Assembly: GCA_027596035.1 (NCBI GenBank)
Contig: JADGJA010000158.1
Location: forward strand, 1 to 35,473
Direction: 5' to 3'
Length of the DNA: 35,473 nt
Source of the DNA: Thoreauomyces humboldtii
Taxonomy: Eukaryota; Chytridiomycota; Chytridiomycetes; Spizellomycetales; Powellomycetaceae
Of this stretch, positions 21,701 through 33,254 are shown in pieces. A program made the translations under genes and the position numbers. Below the pieces are notes generated by a model that was not told where the DNA came from, made no database searches, and was given only the letters and a program-made list of their open reading frames with translations. How positions within the stretch are numbered: the first letter of the stretch is position 1; the number at the start of each line of letters is the position of its first letter.

Positions 21701-22618
21701 AACTTGTCATTTCGAAAGCGCTGGGGAAAGCGGGTAAGTGCAACATGTCTTTCAGCACACTTTTTGTTAGAACTTCACCCTTATAATCTTGCCCCCAGAA
21801 TACGCAACCAAGCAAGCGCATAGTGAGCTGGCGGAGCGCATGCGCAAGCGCGATGCAGGGTCAGCGCCAGCAATAGGAGATCGTGTCGCGTATATTGTGA
21901 AAAAAGGCACGAAAGGTAAGACAACAACGGGTAATTGATTTGACATTCCGCAAGCGCTGAAATCGCCATTTCAAGATGCCCCGGCTTACGAAAAAGCTGA
22001 AGACCCGATATACGTTCTCGACAATAATATCCCTATCGATACAAAGTACTACCTTGACCAGCAACTATCGAAACCCCTAATGCGAATATTCGAACCCATC
22101 CTCGGTTCGAAAGCAAACCGACTGCTAGGTAGGGTTCAACGGGCTCTTGCACATCGTGCACCCTGTTTCTGACAGCATTCTACCGATTACCAGCTGGTGA
22201 TCATACTCGGACTATCCAAGTTGCCGCACCAACCATTGGCGGTCTGATGAAATTTGCCGTGAAGAGTGCGACATGTCTGGGTTGCAAGGCCGTGCTTCGC
22301 CCCGATGAGCTAGCGGTCTGCCAGCACTGTAAACCCAAGCTGGGTGAGCTCTACATCAAGCAGCTCGAAACGCAGTCGGAACTCGAAGTAAGGTTCGCCC
22401 GGCTCTGGACTCAGTGTCAAAGGTGTCAAGGGAGTCTTCATCAGGATGTCATCTGCACAGCATCAGACTGTCCAATCTTCTACATGCGAAAAAAGGCTCA
22501 AAAGGATATGGGCGATGCGGCAGCGACTTTGCAAAGGTACGTGCGTCGATTTAGTCAAACACTCCACCATGTCGGAATACCTCAAGTTTGTTATCGCAGA
22601 TTCGATTACGCATGGTGA
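18717..22618 (+). CDS. POL3: DNA polymerase delta catalytic subunit (possible one-base frameshift)
   Basis: About 1116 aa in ten exons: 18717-18827, 18889-19045, 19115-20970, 21033-21437, 21497-21591, 21648-21733, 21799-21914, 21977-22138, 22194-22536, 22600-22618. Family-B replicative polymerase with proofreading. Exo I is FDIECAGR (about 304-311), Exo II NINGFDF, Exo [10 protein letters not shown]; motif A is [10 protein letters not shown] (about 593), motif [14 protein letters not shown], motif C YGDTDS with both Asp near 769 and 771. The C-terminus has two cysteine sets (CLGC...CQHC and CQRC...CTASDC) for zinc and a 4Fe-4S cluster, ending LQRFDYAW. Exons 7 and 8 do not match in phase: a run of five A at 21900-21904 would need six. 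Exon 1 is inferred from phase and an LKRER-like N-terminus; the alternative start is 18916. Confidence 0.93.
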
Positions 22619-22929
22619 TTATGCCATGGGACCAGAAGCAAGCCGGAAAAACATATATGCACATACATTGTATAAATGTAGATAAAGGAGAATCTGACTA
22701 GATTCATACTTGCCAGAGAGGCAATCGTTGGACGCAAAGGCTCAAATAGATACCTGGTCAGGCGAGGAGCACGACCCCGAGATCACAGCTTCAATCCTTG
22801 CAACGGCGGCAATTCCAGAAGCCTTTCCCGAGCTACCATCGCGGATGACTTGATGTATCAGCGCAAAATCACTTAAAGGGGAGGGATGTATCACGTTTCA
22901 CCGATCGGTACGTCGCGGTCAAGATGGAC
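22619..22929. other. convergent 3' gap
   Basis: A 311-bp region between the POL3 stop and the stop of the next minus-strand frame. No gene, repeat or clear signal is seen. Confidence 0.5.
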
Positions 22930-23567
22930 CTAGTGCACCGTCGGCAGCTCCAGCCAGCTCGCGATGATCTGCAGAATATCCTCGGGAAGCAATTTTCCTA
23001 GTCCGCGACGGACAAGAATGAGATTAAGCAGTTTCCGCACATTCTTTGGAACATTTCCCACAGTCTCAAAGTCGCTCCAATCCAGGGAGCTCGCGATCGC
23101 AAAGAGGGCCTCGCATTGATGCCCATTGATCAAGCGGTAGACCTTGTTCAGGCTTTCTGCAATCGTCTCAGTAAGCACCTCGCGGTCATCCTTGGACACG
23201 CCGGCAGCAACAAGGCGTTTGTGCGCCAAGGATTCGTAGTAGTCTTTGTGAAGCTCGCCGCATACACACACCCAGCTGAATTGGCTTCGGACGTCCAGAG
23301 ATGGGGGATTTGGGCTCCAGGCTAGGGCGATGGGCGCAAGGGCTGGAACGTTCGCCCATGCATCCATGAAGGCTCTGTCGACACACTCCACGTCGTGGAG
23401 CAAATCGGCGGGGGTGAAGGACCATGCAAGGAGCCGACTCGCATCGTCACGATCGCGTACGGAGAAATAACGTCCAGTGTTCCCGTCGTCTGTTCGGTCA
23501 TTGTAGGCGATGCGAAGGTGACGGACAACAGTACCGTTCAAAACGTCGAAGTCGATGAACCTTTCAG

Positions 23568-23816
23568 TAGGGGGTTTCAAAGCTAGCCAATTTCGACGAT
23601 GTTGACATCGCCCAGAATTTCGCGCGGAGTAGCTCTTGAGCTACTCCAGAAATCGGGTGATCTTTCGCGAAACCTGGAGTTTCGCCATTTTTACCAGTCT
23701 GTCGGTCGGTGGTACCATACGACCGAGGGGGTGGGGTGCCGTTGCAAAACTTCGCCCGTGAGTTTACAGTACTCGCCCTCGAAAATCGCGATTATTCGAA
23801 GCTTTGAAACCCCCTA
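23568..23816. mobile_element. MITE-like element, 15-bp TIR, TA duplication
   Basis: The element spans 23570-23814 (245 bp). Left end GGGGGTTTCAAAGCT (23570-23584) and right end AGCTTTGAAACCCCC (23800-23814) are perfect inverted repeats, and TA flanks both sides (23568-23569, 23815-23816). A TA target duplication with short TIRs is typical of Tc1/mariner-derived miniature elements. Inside is a hairpin at 23626-23647 with perfect 10-bp arms. It encodes no transposase. Only one copy is visible in this window, so a family cannot be shown. Confidence 0.65.
23626..23647. repeat. perfect 10-bp-arm hairpin inside the MITE-like element
   Basis: Arms GGAGTAGCTC and GAGCTACTCC are separated by TT. Such near-perfect palindromes are common in non-autonomous DNA elements. 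Confidence 0.75.
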
Positions 23817-23834
23817 GTGGGTAGATGCTTTCTT

Positions 23835-24416
23835 TCATCGTCCAGATACATCCTGAAAAAGAACCGGATCCCAGAATCCCGGGAACTGGTCACGAGCGGG
23901 ATTATCGTCTTCCGGTTCATATGCGTCCTCATAGGACAAGGTCGTGTTGACCCGTTGCAGGAAGCGCAGGCCGAATCGACGTTCATGAACCGTCTTTGGG
24001 GCTGGATTGCGTAAAAATCGAGCTACCAGGCGGTCGAAACGATCATCTGCATCAAGGTGATCCCAATCAGGTACCCGCGGATCGGATATGGGTCCCTCGT
24101 CGCAATCATTTCGTGCGTGTTCGCCCGGTGAAAGACGAGCTTTGATCAGTTCGTTATGAGCTTCGAAGTCGGGAAAGCCGGCGAGCGGGTCGGGAAGAGG
24201 CATTAGACAGGAAGTGCGCAGGGGTGACCGACTTGACTCGAGCACTGGGGAGTCGGCAGAGGAGAGCGGGTGTATGTCCGAAGAGTCTGGACATTGGGTG
24301 GGTTTGCCTTCGTCTCCAGTTCGCGTCGTCTCTAAATCGTTGGCATTTGGTGAGGACACAATACCTCGCAGTACCTTACGGGGAGGGACAGCAGCGGACG
24401 AGTCTTCCAGCAACAC
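23835..24416 (-). CDS. unrecognised protein or upstream exon of the disrupted gene
   Basis: Open frame of about 193 codons without an ATG at its head; the first in-frame ATG is at 24203 (MPLPDPLAGFPDFEAHNELI). The text is coding-like: DWDHLDADDRFDRLVARFLRNP, KTVHERRFGLRFLQRVNTTL, then an acidic end. No family is recognised. Its stop overlaps the ATG at 23851 of the next frame on the same strand, which is odd for two separate genes. A GTCCTA donor after AACACGACCTT would pair in phase with the acceptor at 23853, giving an intron of about 85 nt and fusing this exon to the MITE-broken exon. I therefore suspect one gene spanning 22930-24416. Its 5' end faces the coiled-coil gene head to head. Confidence 0.4.
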   Translation of the reverse strand: MLLEDSSAAVPPRKVLRGIVSSPNANDLETTRTGDEGKPTQCPDSSDIHPLSSADSPVLESSRSPLRTSCLMPLPDPLAGFPDFEAHNELIKARLSPGEHARNDCDEGPISDPRVPDWDHLDADDRFDRLVARFLRNPAPKTVHERRFGLRFLQRVNTTLSYEDAYEPEDDNPARDQFPGFWDPVLFQDVSGR

Positions 24417-24547
24417 GATAGACGTTCAACTTGAATTCCCATCCCTCGGGAAATCGCTTACCGCGATCAACTTGCCGCACGAGATCGACGAGGTTGCAGT
24501 CTTCTCCGAAAGTCAGTCTTCTGGATCAACAGCCCAACACCGCGAGG

Positions 24548-27500
24548 ATGAGCTCTCGTCGGCCTTCTGCTTCTTCGTACTTGGGATCCGAGGGGGGTGC
24601 CTTGTCCACGCCCTCTAGCACGAGCTGGCCCGCTTCTCCGCATGACCCGACCACCCCAGGAACCCCAGGTTCGTCCAAGACCCTTGCTTCTTCGGCTCTG
24701 ACAGCGATCGGACACTGATCGCAGCGTCGCCCTGTCAGGCGGAGGAACAGAAAGTGGAATGGACTTTGTGCGGTACCTGCTCGATGGTTCAGGAGCAGAG
24801 GTCGATTATCAAGACTTGCGACGTCAACTAGACAATTCCATCACTCCCTCTGTGTCTCGGGTGCTGGACTTGAAAAGTCTTGACAAAGTCTTGGAATCCC
24901 CTAGTGTCGCCGCCTTAGCCTCCGTACAAAATCAGGTGCGCTGGAACTCTATGCCATTCCACATTCCTTATAGCCAGCTGACATCCAGCAGTCACGCCTT
25001 GACGGCCGTCTCCTTTCCCGGCCTAACGGGAACGAGAATGCAGCGGCACTGTTGTCGCCCAATCGTGCTTTTCATTCCTCAATAGGGCTTTCCAGTGCGG
25101 ATCCCCCGGCGGTTTCGGCTGTGGCGACCCGTGCGCGGTCTGCAGAAACCATAGGAAATTCATATGAGCGGTCGAAAGATGGGCCTCGCAGCGCACCTTT
25201 GCAGACTGACTCGCTCAGAACGACGCCTTCATCCTCCGTCCACGAAAACGATCATCAGCAAAGTTTAGGAACTACGTCAAATCAGGGGCCCTCCCACTCT
25301 AGGACATCTCAGCTCGCCAGTTCGGAGGCGTTCGACCTTCATCCACAGTCGGCCACGGAAGCTTCGAGTATAGCAAGCAGTCGCAATGTGAAAACTTCTG
25401 ACTCTGGTGCCTTGGAACGCCCTGAGGTCCAGCGAACCGGCTCGGCAGGATCGCCGAGCACCCGATCCCATAATTCTATCCCACGCCTTTCGCAAAGCGT
25501 CAACGAACGTGGGGTACGTGATAGTGTTTACGAGGAAAGAGACACCCTTCGACGGAGCACGTCGCAGAGGCCTGCATCAAGTGGTGTGGAACAACAGCGC
25601 CAAAATATCCCCGCTCGCCAGCCGCCATTGAACTCGCGTCTCGCACGCCGACCTAGCAACTCGCAATACTTCCGTGACCGAGTGGCGGATGAGGACGAAG
25701 GTGGCGTGCCTGTGGACCGGCCACTATCTGTACCCGAAGGCACCGAACAAAGGGCAAAGTTGTCCTCGCAATCGGGAGGCTCGCTTCCGATGACTCATGG
25801 CAGCCTGTCTGACCACGGTAGTTGCCGAGGTGAGCCTGCGGGTCAGGCTGCGTCCTCTTTACGCTCGACTCGAGATTCCAGTAGTACGAATTCCGATGCA
25901 AACGATCGCCGAGCGCAGGTAAACCCTCGCCGCAATGGACTAGGCTGAATTTGACGGACGAAACTCACCTGTTTCCTTCAGGCTTCCAAACTACAGCAAG
26001 TCTCAGCCAAGCTCTCATCAGAGGGTTACCCGCCTCTTCACCCCTCCTTGCTCCACGGTGCCACATCGGATTCAGACCCCTTGACTGATCGACAACTTGA
26101 AGCGGTCCGTAGTACTATCTCCTTTCTCCTGACGGAGCTATCCAGAAAAGATAGCACGGCCCAAGAGCTTCTTAATCGGATTCACGAATATGAGGAAGAG
26201 GGTATTGAACGATCACAACATCGGGCTAAAGATACCTACGCGCGACGCCGAGAGGCAGGAGCTGATCTGCAAGTTATTGAAGAGCTAAATGTACAATTGA
26301 TATCGAGCATTATTCAGCAATGTTGACGAACACCTGACGCGTGAACTTGCCCTGTAGGAGTCTCTTCGATCGACGAAAACAGAAGCAACCCAGCTGAAGA
26401 AAGAGCTCGCGTCCTGGAAACGCGAGGTCGACGAGCATCGCGCTCGTTCCGAGCGGCTGGAGAATCGCAGACAGGAAGACGCGAATATGATCGATCGTGT
26501 GAGGATGGAGCTCGCTCAAACGAAACAGCAGTCACAAAAGCAGCGAGAAAGAAATGAGAAGACATTCGCCCAGATTACGGGGCAATATCAGCGCAACCCA
26601 CAGAAGTCTGGAATAGATCGACTCACGCTTGAAGTTATCGATGTTTACGAGGATCGTTTAGGAAAAGCCAAAGCGGAAATCGAACAGCTCAAGTAATTTA
26701 TTGTTTTGCCACTCCTTCTCTACTGATTATGCAAAGGCATGCTGATGCTATGACTTTCGTAGAAGCGTGAAAAACGCGGTGGCTCCTACAACCGAGGGTT
26801 CTGGTCACCATCGCTCGTTCAGGAGCTCGGATCACACCCAGCGCGACAGGGAGATCGATTGGAGACAAAGTGTCGACCTCGAGTCAGAGGTTTACGCTCG
26901 TGGAAAGCTGGAGGGAAACAGCAATGATTCCTCAGATCACCGAAGTGCTCTGGAACGGGCTTTGGGACAGCAAGTCAACTCACTGGAAACCCGCTTAAGC
27001 GCTACACTGTCCGCCTTGCAAACGTCCCAGAAGGATTCAGAGCTATTGAAACTTGAGCTTCTCGCATCGAAGAAATCAGACTGGAAGTCGGGCCCGGCTG
27101 ACCGTGGCCGGCAACCTAATGGTCTTCAAACTCGGGATCTTATTCGGATGGACAAACAAGCTTACAAGCTGCGTCTTTATCGCATTGATGAACTACAGCC
27201 CGCCGACGCGCGGGAGTTGCTCAAGGACGTCTGTGTCCGCTTTGATTGCGCCGACGTTGCGAACCTTCCCGGAACCTTGGAACGCGTGGAGGTTGTGATG
27301 CGGCTGGTACCACAAATGGAGGCGTTTATTAAAGACATCGCAGCCGTCATTGCCTCAGCGAGGGAAAGGATCAGTGGTCCGGAGCCTGAGTCGCAGTTGG
27401 AGCCATTGCAGCGCCTTCCGGAGCTAGTCAGCGCGATCAAAGAATGGGGAGGCCGGATCAATGATGTTGAGATTCTTCGAGTAAGGCTCTGCACTCGAAG

Positions 27501-28924
27501 GTGTTCAATGAATCCGCGACTAACTGACGCCCCAACCACCATAGGACTTTAGTGCTAAAGTTCACAATGTTCTCAAAGTTCGGGAGACTCCAGGGAGCAG
27601 TGACGTACTTCAGGAGATAATCCGTTTACAAACTACTGGCGAGGTGAAGGGATGGAGCAACACACAAGCGGTATACTTGAGTTCTGGAATTGAGTGGTCA
27701 AGAGGGAGCATACTCATTCATTCCCTCAAGGCGCAAGCCGACGCAACCCGTCGAGCACTCGACCATTTCCGCGATTTGTTTCAAGTGCGACCGTCCGTCG
27801 ATGTTGTGCCCAAGATGGATGAGCTTTACGTGCAATTCGCAGAATTACAGAGTGGTCAGTTTCATAGTCTCTATCGCTCCCTCAAAGTTGCACAAGGCGA
27901 GCTGACGCTCATAACTGGTACTATAGGCCTCGCTCGCTTGAAGAAGGTGCTCGACTTGGACACCTCTATGTCTCCGGCGCAAGTACTTATGCACGCCGCC
28001 GATGCGGCACAGTCTTTTGTTGAACTGTCTGAAGGTATTTGTTAGCGTCACGCACAATCACCTTGTCTTGTGGCTAACTTACTATCTAAATTGTTAGCAA
28101 TGCGGAAGTCCGTGAGGCGAAGCTCGATCGACCGCTTGAAGCAAGCTGGCGAGCGGCGTGGTGATGCCAATCGCAGCACTATCCCAGGCCCGGACTCCCA
28201 TGATAACGAATGGGATGAACCTGGCGCGTCTCAACCTCACGAGAATGAGGGTTTCATGCACACTCCTCCGGCAAGATTGAGCCAGTTCGGACGCTCCAAA
28301 AGTGGAGTTAGCGTTGAACGCGGAGTTCGTTCCAATGATAGAATGTGGGAAGAGCCGCACACCGGAGACGATCAATATCATGGTTTCGCTTTGCGCGGCG
28401 AAGCTCCAGACTCGGGTCACAGGCAAGCGCCCCGAACATCCACACCGGAGTACGAATCGGGCCCGCATGACGAGGACGGTCAAGATGCTTTCGGCCAAGA
28501 AGTTCACGAGTCCGATCGAGGATTCGGTAGTGACCATGACGAGAATGGAGACGAGGGGTTCACCGATGAAGGATTTGCACCTTCCCGCCGGCCCCAAGAG
28601 GAACCGGCCAAGCCGGCAGTCATCTCGCCGACGACTAAGCGTACCCGCAACGCTGCCGAACTCGGATATACGGGTCTGGACATGCTGCTCGGGAATCGAG
28701 TCCTGGACCAGTCCGCGGAGAGTGTTCACGACGATGGCCATAGCCACCGCGATCGCGAGGGATTCGCGCAGCCAGAAGACGGCGACCGCATCTTTGGGTC
28801 CGGCGACAACGAGACCATGCTGCTTGACGGAAAAGGGGAAGGCGGGGATCTAAGCTTTGGGGATCTTCATGAGTTTGATGATACCTTTGATGAGGGGGAA
28901 GGCTCCTCGTTTGAGAGAAGATGA
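24548..28924 (+). CDS. large coiled-coil protein of unknown function
   Basis: Predicted 1284-aa protein in nine exons, all phases consistent: 24548-24668, 24739-24935, 24989-25918, 25982-26290, 26358-26692, 26763-27480, 27545-27854, 27927-28034, 28098-28924. Residues 1-40 are Ser/Thr/Pro-rich. A short helical block follows (MDFVRYLLDGSGAEVDYQDL ... LESPSVAALASVQNQ). About 420-750 hold long charged heptads (ELSRKDSTAQELLNRIHEYE, LKKELASWKREVDEHRARSE) typical of coiled coil. A compact conserved-looking helical domain covers about 740-960 (DKQAYKLRLYRIDELQPADA, LVPQMEAFIKDIAAVIASAR). The tail is acidic and low-complexity (DEDGQDAF, HDENGDEGFTDEGF). Coiled coils joined to a C-terminal helical domain suggest a cytoskeletal, centrosome/spindle-pole or tethering role, but I recognise no family. 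The 51-nt start of exon 7's internal GTGAAG...GAG segment could be an unnoticed in-frame intron. Confidence 0.75.
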
Positions 28925-29191
28925 GGCTAAATAATTGTGTTTGCGGCCTTTTAGGCGGCCAGTTCTGAGTGTCTGTCGACACCAGCTTCATGCAGACGAG
29001 CATGAGAGAATCATATACAGTACGCACCTCAATATTCAATAGTCAGGTACAATACAGCTGCCTCCATTTTTGGAGCCATTTGTTGGACGTGACTGTGCCC
29101 ACACATAATAATCATTCCATAATAATCCGAAGCTTACCGGGTAACCCATTCCTGCGACGACTTCAACAACCCACTCTGTGTCGGTCAAGCT
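28925..29191. other. short gap between tandem genes
   Basis: 267 bp hold the 3' region of the coiled-coil gene and the TGS1 promoter. A small CATAATAATC direct repeat occurs near 29103-29127. Nothing else is evident. Confidence 0.4.
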
Positions 29192-30668
<1,477 letters not shown>

Positions 30669-30791
30669 GGCAGTTCGTGATACCCATCGATAGTAGCAGA
30701 AACCCTTCTATGTACATATATGTGAAGCGCCGAGTGACCTTCTCCCGAGAAAAGATAGATTATCCGCACAGACAGCTAGGAATGCTCATTC

Positions 30792-32097
30792 TCATATGAT
30801 AAAAAGCTTCGGATCCATGGTCAACTTGCATAACCTCACAATCAGCCCATTCAACTGTAGCAGAGTTTGACACCCCTCAATAATCTTCATATGCGTCATT
30901 CCGATCTCCTGGAATCAGTAGAGACCTCGGTCAGTTTCGATGCATTTGCACCTTTTGTCAGTATAGACAGGTACTCACCTTGATGTACTCCAACTTTGTG
31001 TATTCCAGCATTTCAAATCCCTTAACAACTCTGAACAGCGTGGCAATGATATCCTGTGCTGAGAATCCTTGTCCCCACAATGCTCTCAGGAGGTCGACCG
31101 CGCCATCCACATCCGCCTTTACGCATTTTCCTATGATCTCATTTACGAGCAGCGGATGCGGTTGATCGCAGACCTTGAATACGTTGTCGGCATTCACGAA
31201 CCCGAATCCAGCAAATGTAGCCTGCAGGTTGTTTAGCGCTTGTCGCATGTCCCCTTCGCTCGTGAAGATGACGGCCTCGAGTCCCTCCGGTGCGAAGCCG
31301 ACATTTTCCGCTTCGCAGATCTCCTTTAGGCGAGCGAGGATCTGTATGTCGGTCAAGCGCCCGTATCGCAGGATCGCGCAGCGGGATTGGATGGGTTCGA
31401 TGATCTTTGAGGAGTAGTTGCAGGCGAGGGCGAATCGGGTGGTGTTGCTATATATTTCCATCGTGCGACGGAGAGCCTGTTGTGCTCCACCCGTCATCGA
31501 GTCGGCTTCGTCGAGAATGATGAGCTTGTGACGGTTAGACGGGAGCGTAACCTTCTTTTGAGCGAACATCTTGATTTTGTTACGGACCACGTCTATACCT
31601 CTGAAAGTTCGTCGTAAGCTTTCGGGCTTTACGCTGGGTGGCCGGCAGTCACAAGTTCTTCCTCACCGATCATCCGAGGCATTGAGCTCCAGCACAGCAT
31701 CCTTTTGCAGCGGTCCGAGGAGCTCGTTGGCAAGACATAGAATCGAGGTGGTCTTTCCGATCCCGGGACTACCCTAGATTTCCTGCCCACGTCAGAAGTA
31801 ATGCTGGGTTGGGTTGGGGCCAGCGGGGCAAGCAGTGTCCGCTTTACCGAAATGATGATATTTGGCATGTTACCCTCATGGCCGATGATGCGCAACCTCG
31901 CAACGGTTTCCTCGTTTCCGACAACATCCTTGAGCAGCTTTGGTCGATACTTTTCTACCCTGCCGAGTGTGGGCGTCAGGAACTGGAAACGGATCCAGAA
32001 CGCATAACCCGAAGCTTACTCACCAAGGTAACTCGTATTCCCCTGACGCGACTCCGCCCGAGGAACTTCCTGCATCTGGGACGTGACCAACCGACAT
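30792..32097 (-). CDS. RFC4: replication factor C small subunit (human RFC2 / yeast Rfc4 type)
   Basis: Predicted 343-aa AAA+ subunit of the clamp loader that places PCNA on DNA, the partner of DNA polymerase delta. Five exons: 32097-32024, 31959-31848, 31773-31667, 31600-30979, 30908-30792. It begins with a Gly/Ser-rich lead, then [20 protein letters not shown], Walker [10 protein letters not shown] (about 63-71), [17 protein letters not shown], Walker B LIILDEAD (about 124-131), sensor region [18 protein letters not shown] with the SRC arginine finger, and [18 protein letters not shown]. The C-terminal collar ends near [11 protein letters not shown]. Text such as FAQKKVTLP and [14 protein letters not shown] fits human RFC2 and budding-yeast Rfc4. 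The start ATG at 32097 follows directly on an A-rich leader. Confidence 0.96.
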
Positions 32098-32469
32098 TTT
32101 TTGTAGGTTCCTTGGCGGGCAGTCTGACTTTTCGGAGGACGTCGGAAAAGAAGGGTTCGAGTCATGCCTCCGCTTGCAAAGGTCCGATCATGTCCGAAGC
32201 AGAGCTTTCGTCTCGAGCTGTCCACTTCCCACCAGGCGAGCTTTCCACGTCCGAAGAGGCGTATCGAAGGGGCATAAACCATCGTTGTGCTCACGTCAGT
32301 TCTGCATGTAGGAGGACATACCGGTCCGCGTCGTGAGTAATAGTGGAAAACAAAATAGCGCAGCGATTGCCTTCTCTTCCAGCCGCACCAGCAAAAAGAG
32401 TTCGCCAAATAGATTCTTCTGGTGCATCGTAGATCGGCCTGAACTTTCGTTTTTATTTTCCATTAAAGT
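32098..32469. promoter_or_regulatory. RFC promoter and 3' end of the rhodanese gene
   Basis: 372 bp on the minus strand between the rhodanese-domain stop and the RFC start. It must contain the RFC promoter. A TTGGCGGG sequence near 32112 (plus strand) resembles an E2F/MBF-type core, but one match means little. No gene is seen. Confidence 0.35.
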
Positions 32470-33094
32470 TCAATCGCTAGACTTCGGAGCCTCACTTCCT
32501 TCTACAAGTTTCGAATTGTCGCCATTTTCTCTTTTCCAGCCTGCCCACCCGTCAGACAGCACGGAGACGTGAACCTTTTCCTCCAAGCCCGAGGGGCGTA
32601 GCACCTCGATTGCACGTTCTGCGCACGCAGGACCGCGGATTAGCGAGAGATTGCAATGAAATACAAGATGAATCCTTCGCCCGTCCTGCGGTTCCAGGTT
32701 TAGCATCGCGAGAAGGTCGGACGCTGGGGCTGCAAGGAACGTTCGTGATGGCAGATTGACAGCTCCGCGAATATGTTTCTTTGCGAACTCGGCAGAGTCC
32801 CGGACGTCCACGATCATGAAAGAGGGCGGGTCGTTGTCACTTCTACTTATATGCGGATGAGATGGGAAAATATGGACTTCGCGTTTCCCTGTCCTACCCG
32901 TTGCGCAGCCAACTTTCAAGCTGTAATCGCGTAGTGAATCCCCAGTCGGTGTTGGAAGTCCCTGCGGAAGTACGTATGGCTCGTATTGCTGTAAACAGTG
33001 TAGCGGAGGAGAATCTGGGTAGCATAGCGCGGATGGAGGATAGAATAGTGATCGAGGGGAGAAGTTCTGTCAAACTTTCCAGCGAGTTCGACAT
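32470..33094 (-). CDS. rhodanese-domain phosphatase, Cdc25/Acr2/Ych1-like
   Basis: Predicted 189-aa protein in two exons, 33094-32898 and 32842-32470. A single rhodanese domain begins TRLQLESWLRNG and continues FMIVDVRDSAEFAKKHIRGA. The active-site loop is HCNLSLIRGPAC with Cys near 129 and the CX5R phosphate-binding signature of Cdc25-type phosphatases and arsenate reductases; true sulphurtransferases normally have a shorter loop. It ends SVLSDGWAGWKRENG. It may be a small protein phosphatase or an arsenate reductase like yeast Ych1/Acr2. The N-terminal 50 residues are rich in Ser, Arg and hydrophobics (AMLPRFSSATLFTAIRAIR), possibly a mitochondrial signal. Two acceptors three bases apart (AAG/TAG) would add one residue. 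It lies 160 bp downstream of nothing but the membrane-protein stop, in the same orientation. Confidence 0.85.
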
Positions 33095-33254
33095 TCACGC
33101 ATAGGTTGGCTCAGGATCAACCACACGAAAACCAAGGCAGCGCGACATTTAAAGGAGAGAAGGCGCTTTCACAAAAAATGTCTTACTTCTACTTGATGTC
33201 CTGGAATCTCCTCCTATAAGTCTGATAGTCCCCAAGAACTACTTCCCAATCACT

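Larger units (their letters stand above)
22930..23851 (-). pseudogene. unrecognised protein gene interrupted by a MITE-like element
   Basis: A 215-codon open frame (ending 22930) has no ATG near its start: it begins inside the repeat arm of the element at 23570-23814. Its first in-frame ATG is about 70 codons in. Upstream of the element, on the same strand, ATG at 23851 opens MYLDDERKHLPT. Removing the element plus one TA joins these in frame (35 + 2 + 638 = 675 nt, 224 aa). A pyrimidine-rich acceptor, GGTTCTTTTTCAG, lies just before that ATG, so this may instead be a downstream exon of the frame at 23835-24416. The protein has VCVCGELHKDYYESLAHKRL and ends LLPEDILQIIASWLELPTVH; I recognise no family. 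A poor splice pair inside the element could in principle remove most of it, so loss of function is likely but unproven. Confidence 0.55.

Noticed and set aside
23599..23817. 72-codon frame across the MITE-like element
   Set aside because: It spans the element and ends inside its right repeat; no transposase motif. Treated as chance.
28937..28965. GGCC TTTTA GGC hairpin after the coiled-coil gene as a terminator
   Set aside because: Hairpin terminators are bacterial; this is a nuclear eukaryotic region with polyadenylated genes.
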